Shown here: piece by piece, positions 26,571 through 35,213 of the stretch
Position numbering within the stretch: position 1 is the first letter of the stretch
Layout of the letters: every line of letters begins with the position of its first letter
Assembly (NCBI RefSeq): GCF_012912005.1
Contig: NZ_JABBEA010000016.1
Location: 62,001 to 126,000, forward strand
DNA length: 64,000 bases
Source: Paenibacillus sp. SZ31
GTDB lineage: Bacteria; Bacillota; Bacilli; Paenibacillales; Paenibacillaceae
Direction: 5' to 3'
The notes under the pieces: generated by a model
Told to the model about the DNA's origin: nothing
The model's database searches: none
Seen by the model: the letters and a program-made list of their open reading frames with translations, nothing else
Translations under genes and position numbers: made by a program

Positions 26571-28100
26571 ATGAGGACAGTAGAATGGATTTATCTTATT
26601 TTTAACCTGCTTATGTTCGTGGGGGTAATCGGAATCGGGAGACAGAGTCAACATTTTCGGAAAATGGTATGGAGTGGATTCGCCATATCGGGTGTGCTGT
26701 TGATCATCCATGGTGTGGTCGAAGGACTTCGTTGGCCGATGATTCCAGCGTATCTGCTCACGTTGGTTCCACTGGTTGTGTTATTTACAAAGGCAAGACG
26801 CCAGCAACAGTCAGGTGCAACCTCGCTGAACAGTAAACGTTCCGAGACGTCATCTTCCACATCCACTGTGGCGGGGAAATTCGGACGTGTTCGAATCATC
26901 GCAACGTCTCTCATGGTGGTGGTATACGCTGTTGTGAGCATTGGCTTACCGCTGCTCTTCCCAGTGTTTACGTTTGCCAAGCCAGCAGGTCCTTATGGAA
27001 TCGGAACGGTATCCTACGACTGGACAGATAACAGCCGGGACGAACTTCTGACGAGTAACGCCGGAGAGAAACGGGAGCTGATGGTGCAGATCTGGTACCC
27101 AACGAATCCAGACGCAGAGGGCGCAACAGCCCCTTATGTTAATAAGCCGGAGATCTACGGGCCAGCCTTCAATGAAGTGCTGAAACTGCCAAAGCTTTTA
27201 TTTTCCAGTCTGAGTCAGGTCAAAACGCATGCGATTCAGGAAGCTCAGTTATCTGATGCCGAAGCCACGTATCCTGTTGTTCTTTTCTCCCATGGTCTGC
27301 ATGGTTATGAAAATCAGAATACGTTCCAGGTCGAGCAGCTGGTGAGTCAAGGTTACATTGTTGTGGGCATTAATCACACGTATAGCAGTCTGGTATCCGT
27401 ATTCCCGGATGGACGTGTGGCGCAATTTGAATCCGAAGGAAAAGAAGGCTTTGAGCAGCTGCAGTTCAGTTACATGGACAAGTTGAATGAGACATGGGTG
27501 AAGGATGCACAGTTTGTACTGGATGAGGTAGAGAAGTTGGCTGAGGGGGACCCGAGTGGGCGCTTTACTGGACATATGGATCTGGACAAGATCGGCATGT
27601 TTGGGCATTCATTCGGCGGAGCAACGACAGTGCAGATGTTAATGGATGATCCACGTGTGAAAGCAGGCATGAATATGGATGGCGTATTGTTTGGCGAGAA
27701 GCGTATCCCTGCTGAAGGCGTGGGCAAGCCGTTCCTGATGATGAGTGCATACTCAACCGTTGCAGGCACAAGTGTCATGAGTGACGAGGAAATTGCTGCG
27801 ATGGGCACGACCCGTCCGGAAGCCGAGAAATATTATGAGGAAGTGTACGAGCGCTATGAGCCGGTAACCGCAGGAGGGAACTTCTGGATGGAGCTGACCA
27901 ACACCAAACATCTGAGTTTCTCCGACCTCTACCTGATCTCTCCACTGCTCGAATGGACGCAGGGTGTAGATGCGCGCGGGACGCAACATTTGGTCAACGA
28001 TACAACGATTGATTTCTTCAACCACTACTTGAAAGGGCAACCACTCCATATGGACAAGGAAGTGGGAGAACATGAATCCTATTCATTGAAAAAAGGCTAA
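26571..28100 (+). CDS. Membrane-attached alpha/beta hydrolase, PAF-acetylhydrolase II-like
   Basis: The ATG at 26571 follows AAGGGGG and a MerR-type promoter. The 509-residue protein starts with three membrane segments ('WIYLIFNLLMFVGVIGIG', 'MVWSGFAISGVLLIIHG', 'MIPAYLLTLVPLVVLF'), then a polar linker and a fourth segment near residue 120. A catalytic domain follows, presumably outside the membrane. It has 'VVLFSHGLHGYENQN' for the oxyanion region, 'GMFGHSFGGATT' for the nucleophile Ser, and a late 'KHLSFSDLYL' His. This is the pattern of the platelet-activating-factor acetylhydrolase and dienelactone-hydrolase-like group, which cleave short acyl esters. The terminator at 28106 ends the gene. 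Regulation by the adjacent MerR protein is strongly suggested by the shared operator. Confidence 0.85.
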   Translation: MRTVEWIYLIFNLLMFVGVIGIGRQSQHFRKMVWSGFAISGVLLIIHGVVEGLRWPMIPAYLLTLVPLVVLFTKARRQQQSGATSLNSKRSETSSSTSTVAGKFGRVRIIATSLMVVVYAVVSIGLPLLFPVFTFAKPAGPYGIGTVSYDWTDNSRDELLTSNAGEKRELMVQIWYPTNPDAEGATAPYVNKPEIYGPAFNEVLKLPKLLFSSLSQVKTHAIQEAQLSDAEATYPVVLFSHGLHGYENQNTFQVEQLVSQGYIVVGINHTYSSLVSVFPDGRVAQFESEGKEGFEQLQFSYMDKLNETWVKDAQFVLDEVEKLAEGDPSGRFTGHMDLDKIGMFGHSFGGATTVQMLMDDPRVKAGMNMDGVLFGEKRIPAEGVGKPFLMMSAYSTVAGTSVMSDEEIAAMGTTRPEAEKYYEEVYERYEPVTAGGNFWMELTNTKHLSFSDLYLISPLLEWTQGVDARGTQHLVNDTTIDFFNHYLKGQPLHMDKEVGEHESYSLKKG

Positions 28101-28105
28101 ACGTA

Positions 28106-28148
28106 AAAATGGAAGGAGACTGAAATTCAGTCTTCTTCCATTTGTTTT
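28106..28148. terminator. Bidirectional terminator between hydrolase and MerR genes
   Basis: AAATGGAAG-AGACTGA pairs with TCAGTCT-CTTCCATTT, nearly perfect and with A-rich and T-rich flanks. The MerR stop codon at 28127-28129 lies inside the structure. Confidence 0.8.
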
Positions 28149-29119
28149 AAACGTAACCGCATGCCCTCCTGCAACAGGTTAATGCCATCTACAATCTGGC
28201 TCCATTCGGGATTGATCACCTTGCACAGCTTGTTAAAACGCAAAATACGATCGGTCACGGAGTCCAGCATATATCGGGCCTGTTTACTAAAAAATACTTC
28301 AGGTGTTTCAGCATGCTCAGCACTGGCGTACATCAACACAAAGTCCCACACCATGCTTTGCACAGCAGGGCTGTCGATAGCCCACCGTTTGTCCAGCGCT
28401 TCGGTAGTGCGAATGCGAATAGCCTCCATTTTTTTCACCCAGACGTCCGCTTCGACTTGTGGCTGATTTGCCATAATGAAGAACGGAACCTCCAACCTAG
28501 CCAGATCAGCCCAATAGGCCGGATCATTGATCAGCTCCTGAATTTCCTTCCAGGCCAGTGTTTGTTGAGCCGTCAGTTTCGTATCTTTCATCATGTATTT
28601 ATCGAAAAAGTGTAGAAACGACACTCTCCAATCCTGCGGAATGCTGTCCAGCAGATGAGATTCATCCACCTTGGCAGCAACGAATTGTTTTCGGCTGCTT
28701 GCATTGGCCGTTAGCGATTCTACCAGACTAGAGATATACGTGAGAGACTGTTCCGAGTGCAGTGAAGTGTCTTCTTCATGCTGCTTCGCTTGCTGCAAAA
28801 CGGAGAGCATGGAATTCATCGTGCCGATCTGGGTTTCCAAGGCTTCAATCTGCAGATCTAACGCCTGTGCTACCGCCAGTTCACCCGACATGAGTTTTCG
28901 AATATCCGGTATGCTGAAATTCAAATAACGTAGTGTTGTAATGAGTTCGAGTTGCCACAGGTCTTGCGTTGTATAGAGTCGATGCCCGCCTTCCGTATGA
29001 CTGGAGGGTTGTAACAGTTCAATCTCATCATAATAACGGATCGTTTTCACCGTGGAGCCGATCAGTTTGGCTGCTTCACCGATGGAATAGGGTTCTTTGT
29101 TTGCATTCAACGAGATCAC
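28127..29119 (-). CDS. MerR-family transcriptional regulator with large effector domain
   Basis: The 330-residue protein has an N-terminal MerR winged helix ('YSIGEAAKLIGSTVKTIRYY', then 'GHRLYTTQDLWQLELI') at residues 11-80. The dimerisation coiled coil is at about 85-115. A helical C-terminal domain of about 200 residues follows, with no metal-binding Cys cluster ('WADLARLEVPFFIMANQPQV', 'FNKLCKVINPEWSQIVDGI'). Such long C-terminal parts bind drugs or other organic ligands in related proteins. Its own promoter has a 19-base spacer with a perfect dyad, and the convergent hydrolase gene has a near-identical promoter. A regulator and detoxifying hydrolase pair is the simplest reading. Confidence 0.9.
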   Translation of the reverse strand: MISLNANKEPYSIGEAAKLIGSTVKTIRYYDEIELLQPSSHTEGGHRLYTTQDLWQLELITTLRYLNFSIPDIRKLMSGELAVAQALDLQIEALETQIGTMNSMLSVLQQAKQHEEDTSLHSEQSLTYISSLVESLTANASSRKQFVAAKVDESHLLDSIPQDWRVSFLHFFDKYMMKDTKLTAQQTLAWKEIQELINDPAYWADLARLEVPFFIMANQPQVEADVWVKKMEAIRIRTTEALDKRWAIDSPAVQSMVWDFVLMYASAEHAETPEVFFSKQARYMLDSVTDRILRFNKLCKVINPEWSQIVDGINLLQEGMRLRLKQMEED

Positions 29120-29129
29120 CTCATGTTCT

Positions 29130-29160
29130 ATTATACAATCTCCTGTTAGAGGAGATTCAA
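29130..29160 (-). promoter_or_regulatory. MerR-type autoregulated promoter
   Basis: On the minus strand TTGAAT (29155-29160) and TATAAT (29130-29135) are 19 bases apart. The perfect inverted repeat AATCTCCT-N5-AGGAGATT (29137-29157) fills the spacer. It matches the promoter of the hydrolase at 26512-26542. Confidence 0.85.
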
Positions 29161-29255
29161 TGTTAGACAGCTGTCAGAGAATTCGGGCGGGCTTAGTTTA
29201 AATTTCACCCATCTCGGTTACAAAGGAAAGAGTGCAACATTTATGAAAACAACTT

Positions 29256-29276
29256 CTGTGATCACAGTGATCACTG
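29256..29276. promoter_or_regulatory. Two overlapping 12-bp palindromes upstream of the SDR gene
   Basis: CTGTGATCACAG (29256-29267) and CAGTGATCACTG (29265-29276) are each perfect palindromes and share CAG. They lie just upstream of the ribosome site GAGGAGG of the SDR gene. They look like a pair of operator sites; the binding protein is unknown. Confidence 0.5.
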
Positions 29277-29300
29277 TAAATAACCGAGGAGGAATTGAAC

Positions 29301-30203
29301 ATGGCTAATCAAGACCAGCACACCATGCAAGATCCAACGACACAATATCCGAAGGCTACACCGGAGTGGAAACAGCAACAGGATGAGCCGGGGCTCCAGC
29401 GTGAGATGACTCCTGTTCCCGATGCGGGTGAGAAAAGTTATAAAGGCAGCGGACGTTTAACGGGACGCAAAGCGGTTGTGACAGGAGCTGACAGTGGAAT
29501 TGGCCGGGCGGCAGCGATTGCGTTTGCCCGTGAAGGTGCAGATGTCGTTCTGGCTTATTTGCCGGAAGAGGAAGCAGATGCACAGGAAGTCGTGAAGCTG
29601 ATTGAGGAAGCTGGGCGCAAAGCGATTACGAAGCCAGGTGACCTGAAGGATGAGAAATACTGCGAGGAACTTATTGAATCTGCGGTAAAAGAGCTTGGCG
29701 GGATTGATATCCTCGCTAACGTGGCAGGTAAGCAACAGTTTGTGGAGCAGATTGCAGATCTGACCACCGAGCAATTCGATGCGACGTTCAAAACGAATGT
29801 CTATTCCATGTTCTGGCTCTGCAAAGCAGCGGTAAAACACATGAAACCGGGTAGCTCCATTATCAACACATCATCGATTCAAGCGTACAAACCTTCGCCA
29901 ATCCTGCTGGATTATGCGACAACGAAGGCTTCAATTAATACGTTCAGCAAAGCGCTGGCCCAACAAGTGGGTAGCAAAGGGATTCGTGTCAACGTTGTTG
30001 CACCAGGCCCGGTATGGACTCCGCTTCAGGTCGTGGGTGGACAGCCAATTGAGAAGCTCGCTGATTTTGGCTCCAACACACCGCTTGGTCGAGCAGGACA
30101 ACCTGCCGAGATGGCTCCGGCATTTGTGTTCCTGGCAAGCCAGGAATCCAGCTATGTAAGCGGCGAGACACTGAATGCGAATGGCGGTACGGTTAGTCCG
30201 TAA
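29301..30203 (+). CDS. Short-chain dehydrogenase/reductase with N-terminal extension (YhdF/YdaD-like)
   Basis: The ATG follows a strong GAGGAGG. The 300-residue protein has a polar N-terminal extension of about 50 residues, then a complete classical SDR: NAD(P) motif '[10 protein letters not shown]', 'NVAGKQQF' (NNAG-like), catalytic Ser in 'INTSSIQAY', and Tyr/Lys in 'YATTKAS'. It ends in '[12 protein letters not shown]'. The extension and overall length are those of the Bacillus general-stress type oxidoreductases YhdF/YdaD, related to glucose and ribitol dehydrogenases. The substrate is unknown. The double palindrome upstream suggests a dedicated regulator. Confidence 0.88.
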   Translation: MANQDQHTMQDPTTQYPKATPEWKQQQDEPGLQREMTPVPDAGEKSYKGSGRLTGRKAVVTGADSGIGRAAAIAFAREGADVVLAYLPEEEADAQEVVKLIEEAGRKAITKPGDLKDEKYCEELIESAVKELGGIDILANVAGKQQFVEQIADLTTEQFDATFKTNVYSMFWLCKAAVKHMKPGSSIINTSSIQAYKPSPILLDYATTKASINTFSKALAQQVGSKGIRVNVVAPGPVWTPLQVVGGQPIEKLADFGSNTPLGRAGQPAEMAPAFVFLASQESSYVSGETLNANGGTVSP

Positions 30204-30237
30204 ACGTTGGATGAAAAGGTCAGTGATCATATTTAAT

Positions 30238-30282
30238 AAAGAACACCATTCCCGATGAAGGTGAATGGTGTTCTTTATTTTT
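30238..30282 (+). terminator. Terminator after the SDR gene
   Basis: AAAGAACACCATTC pairs perfectly with GAATGGTGTTCTTT across an 11-base loop, followed by a T-rich tail. Confidence 0.9.
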
Positions 30283-30480
30283 ATAGATTTATTCCTTGGG
30301 ATCATTGTTATCTGTAATGTAGGTCGTATAAAGAGGTGTTGGTTCTAATATCCTTTGCTAATTTAAGTCCTGTAGAACAATAGAACAGTTGTAATTCCAT
30401 AGCCGGGGGACCATGTTAAAATACAAGAGTTACTACATATTTATATATAAGCGGAACATTTGAATAGACTGGGGTGGCGT

Positions 30481-30900
30481 ATGACAGCAGAACAGATTGT
30501 CAGAACCTTTTTTGAAGAAGTAAGATCAGGCCGAAACCCTGATTATGCAAGTAGCGTGATGGCGGAACAGGTACTGGCCCATCAAGTGATATCTGAAGAA
30601 GAGGTCACGGTGATTCGAACCCCTTCCGATTATGCGGATCATGTGCGAGAAATGATTGAAGCTTACGGGGAGTTTTCGCTCGAAATTCTGGAGTTGCTGA
30701 CGCAAGGCGACAAAGTCTATGTGCGCTGGAGACAAACGGGTACCCATGTTGGCGAAGTGGACGGATACAGCCCAACCAACCTGCCAGTGATTGAAATTGC
30801 GAGTGCGGTATACCGAGTGGAAAACGAACGAATTGCAGCGTATTGGATACAGATCGACAGGTTGGGCATCGAAAAACAATTGGAACGTAATCGGGGCTGA
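30481..30900 (+). CDS. SnoaL-like (NTF2-fold) protein
   Basis: I chose the ATG at 30481 behind a GGGGTGG-type ribosome site. The 139-residue protein has the cone-shaped NTF2/SnoaL pattern: N-terminal helix 'AEQIVRTFFEEVRSG', 'YADHVREMIEAYGEFSLEI', then strands 'DKVYVRWRQTGTHVG' and 'YRVENERIAAYWIQIDRLG'. This is the SnoaL-like ester cyclase group, mostly small enzymes or ligand-binding proteins without a known substrate in Bacillales. There is no signal peptide, and it is monocistronic with a terminator overlapping its stop codon. It has no link with the neighbours that I can see. Confidence 0.78.
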   Translation: MTAEQIVRTFFEEVRSGRNPDYASSVMAEQVLAHQVISEEEVTVIRTPSDYADHVREMIEAYGEFSLEILELLTQGDKVYVRWRQTGTHVGEVDGYSPTNLPVIEIASAVYRVENERIAAYWIQIDRLGIEKQLERNRG

Positions 30901-30919
30901 GTTTCTCAGCTCTTTTTTT
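30895..30919 (+). terminator. Terminator overlapping the SnoaL-like stop codon
   Basis: GCTGAG-TTT-CTCAGC with a following TCTTTTTTT. The stem begins inside the last codons of the gene. Confidence 0.8.
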
Positions 30920-30933
30920 AGTTTTCAATTCTT

Positions 30934-30956
30934 TGTAAGCGTTCTCGTGTTATAAT
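30934..30956 (+). promoter_or_regulatory. Extended -10 promoter with overlapping cre site before GH94
   Basis: TGTTATAAT (30948-30956) is an extended -10. Directly upstream, TGTAAGCGTTCTCG (30934-30947) fits 13 of 14 positions of the cre consensus TGWAANCGNTNWCA. CcpA binding there would block the polymerase. A second, weaker cre-like sequence around AAAACGTTTT lies at 30981-30990. Confidence 0.65.
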
Positions 30957-30964
30957 GAACAAAG

Positions 30965-30974
30965 TTGTATACAA
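30965..30974. promoter_or_regulatory. TTGTATACAA palindrome in the GH94 leader
   Basis: This perfect 10-bp palindrome lies about ten bases after the -10. It resembles TNGTNNNACNA-type operators of GntR-family repressors. No GntR gene is in the window, so the partner would be encoded elsewhere. Confidence 0.4.
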
Positions 30975-31029
30975 GTATGTAAAACGTTTTCTGTCTTATG
31001 ACTCCAACATCTGAAAGTGAGGTTCAGTG

Positions 31030-33408
31030 ATGATTAAAGCAACGGAAGATAATCAATATGTTGAACTGACAAGCCCGACAAGCTTACCGAAGGCATCCGG
31101 ATTCCTTTGGAATGAAAAGATGATGATTCATGTGAATTGCCGGGGGTACGCGGTGGCCCAATTCATGCAGCCCGAACCTGCCAAATATTCGTATGCGCCC
31201 AACCTGGAAGCGAAGACGTTTATGCAACCGGAGCAGCCGTACTATGCCCACCATCCGGGACGGTTTGTCTACATTAAAGATGAAGTAAGTGGCGAAATCT
31301 TCTCCGCCCCGTATGAACCGGTCCGCAAGCAGGCGGATAGCTATACGTTCGCTGTCGGTAAACACGATATTCATTGGAAAGTCGTCCAAGACGACATTTG
31401 CATCGAGATGTCCCTGCGTCTGCCGAAGGAAGATGTCGTGGAGCTGTGGCGTGTGAAGGTAACCAATCTGTCTTCGAGAAAACGCAAGCTGAGTATCTAC
31501 CCGTATTATACGGTCGGCTATATGTCATGGATGAACCAATCCGGTTCATATGTGGAAGATTTGCAGGGCATTGTCTGTTCGGCGATTACGCCGTATCAGA
31601 AATATCAGGATTATAGCAAAATCAAAAACTATAGTGACAAGACCTATCTGCTTGCAGATCACCAGCCGACCGCGTGGGAAGTAAATCATGAGAGCTTTGA
31701 AGGCGAAGGCGGACTTCATAATCCTTCCGCCCTTCAGTCGGAGACACTCGCAGGTGGAGATGCACGGTACGAGACACCTGTAGCTGTATTGCAATATAGA
31801 GTCGAACTGGAAGCGGGAGCGGAGCAGGCGTATCGATTCATCTTTGGCCCGGCTCATGATGAGACAGAGATTGAAGGCATTCGTCAGCATTATTTTGTGA
31901 AGCAGAATGAGGAAGGACAGGATGGTTTCACCGCAGCCGAGCAGGAGTATGCCGGTTATATTGCGGAAGGGCAAGGGAACATCCAGATTGAGACACCGGA
32001 CAGCTGGCTAGATAATGTCGTGAATCACTGGCTACCTCGCCAGATGTACTATCATGGCAAAACCAATCGTCTGACAACCGATCCGCAGACGCGGAATTAT
32101 TTGCAGGACAACATGGGTATGAGTTATATTCAGCCGCAGATTGCGCGGGCTGCGTTCTTGACCGCTTTGTCTCAACAGCATATAAGCGGTGCGATGCCAG
32201 ACGGCATTATTTTGCACCCGGACGCAGAACTGAAATATATTAACCAGGTTCCTCATACCGACCACTGTATCTGGCTTCCGGTCTGTATGAAGACCTATTT
32301 GGATGAAACAAATGACTATAGCATTTTGGAGGAACAGGTTGCTTTTACAGACAGTGAACAGAAGGTTACCGTACTGGAACATATGAATCTTGCGATGCGT
32401 TGGTTGATCTATGAGCGGGATGCGCGTGGGTTGAACTATATCAATCAGGGTGACTGGTGTGATCCGATGAACATGGTGGGATACAAAGGCAAAGGCGTAT
32501 CCGGCTGGCTGACCATTGCAACGGCATATGCATTTAATGTGTGGGCAGACATTGGTGAACAGGCGGGGCATGCCGAGGTTGCAGAGGAATTCCGTCTGGA
32601 AGCCAATCAGACCAATGCGGTAGCGAATGAGTATCTGTGGGATGGGAACTGGTATGCGCGCGGAATTACGGATGATAACGTTGTGTTTGGTGTAAGCAAA
32701 GACGTGGAAGGACGCATCTACATCAATCCTCAGAGCTGGGCACTTATGAGCGGTGCTGCGGATCAGGAGAAACAGGAGAGGTTAATCCGGGCCGTAGAGG
32801 AGCAATTGGAGACCCCGTATGGTGTCGAGAAGCTCGCGCCGTCCTTCACCGCCATGCGGGAGGATGTAGGTCGTGTCACGCAGAAACATCCGGGAAGTGC
32901 GGAGAACGGAGCCGTGTACAATCACGCGGCGGCTTTCTATATTTATGCGTTGTATCTGGTGGGAGAGAAGGAGAAGGCGTATCGTCTGCTGCGTAAAATG
33001 ATTCCTGGCCCCGATGCCGAGGATATTCTCCAGCGGGGTCAGCTACCCGTATTTATCCCGAATTATTATCGCGGAGCTTATCATCAATTCCCACGTACAG
33101 CCGGGCGCTCCAGTCATCTGTTCAACACTGGCACAGTGCCTTGGGTGTATCGTTGTCTGATCGACGGATTGTTTGGCTTGCAGGGTCACGCAGAAGGGCT
33201 TCAAGTTCGTCCGCAGTTGCCAGAAGATTGGAACGAGGCATCGGTTACGCGTTTGTTCCGCGGGGCTGAGCTGCATGTGAACATGAAGAAGGATGCATCT
33301 GTCCAGGCGATTGAAGTGCATGTTGACGGTCAACGAATTGCAGGCGACATCATCAAGAACATACAAGCCGGCGTGAAATATGAGGTGCTGGTGAAGCTGC
33401 CATTGTAG
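31030..33408 (+). CDS. GH94 glycoside phosphorylase (cellobionic-acid-phosphorylase-like)
   Basis: The 792-residue protein has GH94 architecture: N-terminal beta-sandwich (about 1-290), linker helices, (alpha/alpha)6 barrel (about 325-730) and a small C-terminal sheet. Typical motifs are 'RNYLQDNMGMSY', 'HTDHCIWLP' and 'QGDWCDPMNMVGYKGKG'. Asp475 and Asp478 lie in the GDWCD motif that carries the catalytic Asp. 'AENGAVYNHAAAFYIYA' lines the phosphate site. GH94 enzymes cleave beta-linked disaccharides with phosphate to glucose 1-phosphate. The Cys in GDWCD and the following MNMVG made me think of cellobionic acid phosphorylases, but cellobiose- or chitobiose-type use is possible. It is cytoplasmic and probably CcpA-repressed. 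I chose ATG 31030 over the adjacent GTG. Confidence 0.85.
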   Translation: MIKATEDNQYVELTSPTSLPKASGFLWNEKMMIHVNCRGYAVAQFMQPEPAKYSYAPNLEAKTFMQPEQPYYAHHPGRFVYIKDEVSGEIFSAPYEPVRKQADSYTFAVGKHDIHWKVVQDDICIEMSLRLPKEDVVELWRVKVTNLSSRKRKLSIYPYYTVGYMSWMNQSGSYVEDLQGIVCSAITPYQKYQDYSKIKNYSDKTYLLADHQPTAWEVNHESFEGEGGLHNPSALQSETLAGGDARYETPVAVLQYRVELEAGAEQAYRFIFGPAHDETEIEGIRQHYFVKQNEEGQDGFTAAEQEYAGYIAEGQGNIQIETPDSWLDNVVNHWLPRQMYYHGKTNRLTTDPQTRNYLQDNMGMSYIQPQIARAAFLTALSQQHISGAMPDGIILHPDAELKYINQVPHTDHCIWLPVCMKTYLDETNDYSILEEQVAFTDSEQKVTVLEHMNLAMRWLIYERDARGLNYINQGDWCDPMNMVGYKGKGVSGWLTIATAYAFNVWADIGEQAGHAEVAEEFRLEANQTNAVANEYLWDGNWYARGITDDNVVFGVSKDVEGRIYINPQSWALMSGAADQEKQERLIRAVEEQLETPYGVEKLAPSFTAMREDVGRVTQKHPGSAENGAVYNHAAAFYIYALYLVGEKEKAYRLLRKMIPGPDAEDILQRGQLPVFIPNYYRGAYHQFPRTAGRSSHLFNTGTVPWVYRCLIDGLFGLQGHAEGLQVRPQLPEDWNEASVTRLFRGAELHVNMKKDASVQAIEVHVDGQRIAGDIIKNIQAGVKYEVLVKLPL

Positions 33409-33470
33409 AAAGAGTGCGGAGTAGCTGATAATCGGTGTGAAGAGTTTTAACAATAATGAAGACAAACTAA

Positions 33471-33505
33471 AAACTGCCTTTCCTTTATAGAAGGAGGCAG
33501 TTTTT
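33471..33505. terminator. Terminator between GH94 and GNAT genes
   Basis: AAACTGCCT..CCTT pairs with AAGG.AGGCAGTTT, with T5 on the plus strand and A-rich sequence on the other side. It may serve both convergent genes. Confidence 0.8.
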
Positions 33506-33518
33506 GGTTTCAGCATGG

Positions 33519-34286
33519 TCAGGACTCATTCCATTCTTTGACTCTGTACCAATAGCTATAAATCTCCGAATAACCCAGCTTGGCGTAAAGCTTCAAGGCA
33601 GGTGCATTATTTGCAACCACTTGCAGGTAACTGGACGTAGCGCCCTGTTTTTTTGCCCAATGCAGGAGGTGCAGGATCATCTGTTCAGCAAGTCCCCGAT
33701 TCCAGAAGTTTGCGTCTGTAATGATGTCATACAATCCGATATAGCCACGCTCGATTACACCGAACCCACACGCGACGACTTGCCCGTCGATCAACAGCGA
33801 GATGAAACCTACCTGTGTGCGGATATTGTTCAACATTAGTTCGGTCGTTTCCCGTTGCAGATCATTCACCTGATTCAGTCGGCAAAAGTGATCCAGCCAC
33901 GCTATGGTCAACTGTTCGTCAATCTGTACAGCTTGGTGCACAGGTTCTTTGATATCATCCAGACTCCGAGTCTGGATACGAGTCAGATCGACAACACCAT
34001 ACCCTTTGTCTTGCAAAAGCTGGTCGAGATGATCCGGTTGAATAAACGGTGTGATCTTGAATATGGTACTTAACTGATTAGAAGCATAGATGCGCTCACA
34101 TTCCTCGATCTTTTCATGCACATCCAGAGTGGAGTAGTGGATCGGTTGAACGGAGTTGGCACGTTTGGTATATCCTTTGGCAAAACGCAGTACCCAGCCG
34201 TCATACAGTAAGGTGGACAAGGGCTGCCAGTGGTTAAGCGATAGTTCTTCAATGGTTTTGTATTCTGTATCCGTAGTATGCGTCAT
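33519..34286 (-). CDS. GNAT-family N-acetyltransferase
   Basis: The 255-residue protein has an N-terminal part with 'ELSLNHWQPLSTLLYDGWVL' then 'RFAKGYTKRANSV', typical of a group of bacterial acetyltransferases with an extra N-terminal domain. The acetyl-CoA-binding GNAT core follows at about 130-250 ('ACGFGVIERGYIGLYDIIT', 'WNRGLAEQMILHLLHWAKKQ', 'VVANNAPALKLYAKLGYSE'). The RGLA-type loop binds the pyrophosphate of acetyl-CoA. The substrate is unknown. It is monocistronic, with its start facing the YgjP-like gene. Confidence 0.85.
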   Translation of the reverse strand: MTHTTDTEYKTIEELSLNHWQPLSTLLYDGWVLRFAKGYTKRANSVQPIHYSTLDVHEKIEECERIYASNQLSTIFKITPFIQPDHLDQLLQDKGYGVVDLTRIQTRSLDDIKEPVHQAVQIDEQLTIAWLDHFCRLNQVNDLQRETTELMLNNIRTQVGFISLLIDGQVVACGFGVIERGYIGLYDIITDANFWNRGLAEQMILHLLHWAKKQGATSSYLQVVANNAPALKLYAKLGYSEIYSYWYRVKEWNES

Positions 34287-34439
34287 ATCTAACCTCCGAT
34301 TTCACGATTAAATAATAATACATAATAATGTATAAAAATACAATCCGAACATATATATCTTCGAACAGTATGCATTATGGTCGGAGATGGTATACAATTT
34401 GATTTGATTGAATGATTAACTTCAGGAGCGGAGCGCATT

Positions 34440-35102
34440 ATGTTAACTATAGAATTAAATAATCATAGCATTAATTGTCATATCGAATACGGCAAACGCA
34501 AGAAAGTGTCCATCACGATGGATTTGCCTTATATGGTAACGATCAAAGCACCCAATGGTACCGGTGAAGACATGATCCGACAACTTGTAGAGCAGCACGG
34601 GGATGTTATTTTGAAGAAATCCGCTCTCATGCAGCAGGCGCTTGACGGTCCTCAAGCCAAGGAATACGAAGATGAGGGCAAGGGGAAGTTTTTGCTTTTT
34701 GGCAAGGAGCATGCACTGCATGACTTAATCCCTGTAGAGGGGCTTACAGAAGAGGAGCTACGAGCGAATCTGAAGAAGTTTTATTTTGCCGAGTGTAAAC
34801 GTATGATTGGGGAGCGCATCGGACGCTATCAGCAAGAGTTGAAGGTGAAGCCGAAGTCAGTAGAGATCGTAGATTCTCCCACCAAGTGGGGCAGTTGCAG
34901 CTGGGACAAAAAGCTGACGTTCAATTATCGGCTGGCGATGGCACCACTGGAAGTGATCGATTATGTCATCATTCATGAACTTTGCCATATTCACCACATG
35001 AATCATGATCGCTCTTTCTGGCGGCGTATTGGGAGTATCATGCCGGATTACAAAGCGAAAGAAGATTATCTGATGCGCAATGGTCGGGCCATGACGTTGT
35101 GA
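34440..35102 (+). CDS. YgjP/DUF45-type metallopeptidase
   Basis: The 220-residue protein ends in the zinc-peptidase signature HELCHIHHMNHDRSFW: His179, Glu180 and His183 form HExxH, and His189 follows six residues later as probable third ligand. The preceding 'WGSCSWDKKLTFNYRLAMAP' is also invariant in the YgjP/DUF45 family. The N-terminal half is beta-rich ('RKKVSITMDLPYMVTIKAP'). There is no signal peptide, so it acts in the cytoplasm. Family members are related to SprT/WSS1 proteases, but physiological substrates are unknown. It starts at an ATG after GGAGCGGAG. Confidence 0.88.
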   Translation: MLTIELNNHSINCHIEYGKRKKVSITMDLPYMVTIKAPNGTGEDMIRQLVEQHGDVILKKSALMQQALDGPQAKEYEDEGKGKFLLFGKEHALHDLIPVEGLTEEELRANLKKFYFAECKRMIGERIGRYQQELKVKPKSVEIVDSPTKWGSCSWDKKLTFNYRLAMAPLEVIDYVIIHELCHIHHMNHDRSFWRRIGSIMPDYKAKEDYLMRNGRAMTL

Positions 35103-35213
35103 ATATAATTTTCAAAACTTTATTGTATTTATTATCAGATATTATGTTTCTCTAGTATAATGGATAGTAAGTCCTATACATTTTAGTTAAAGAGTAGATT
35201 AAGAGGTGAGAAT

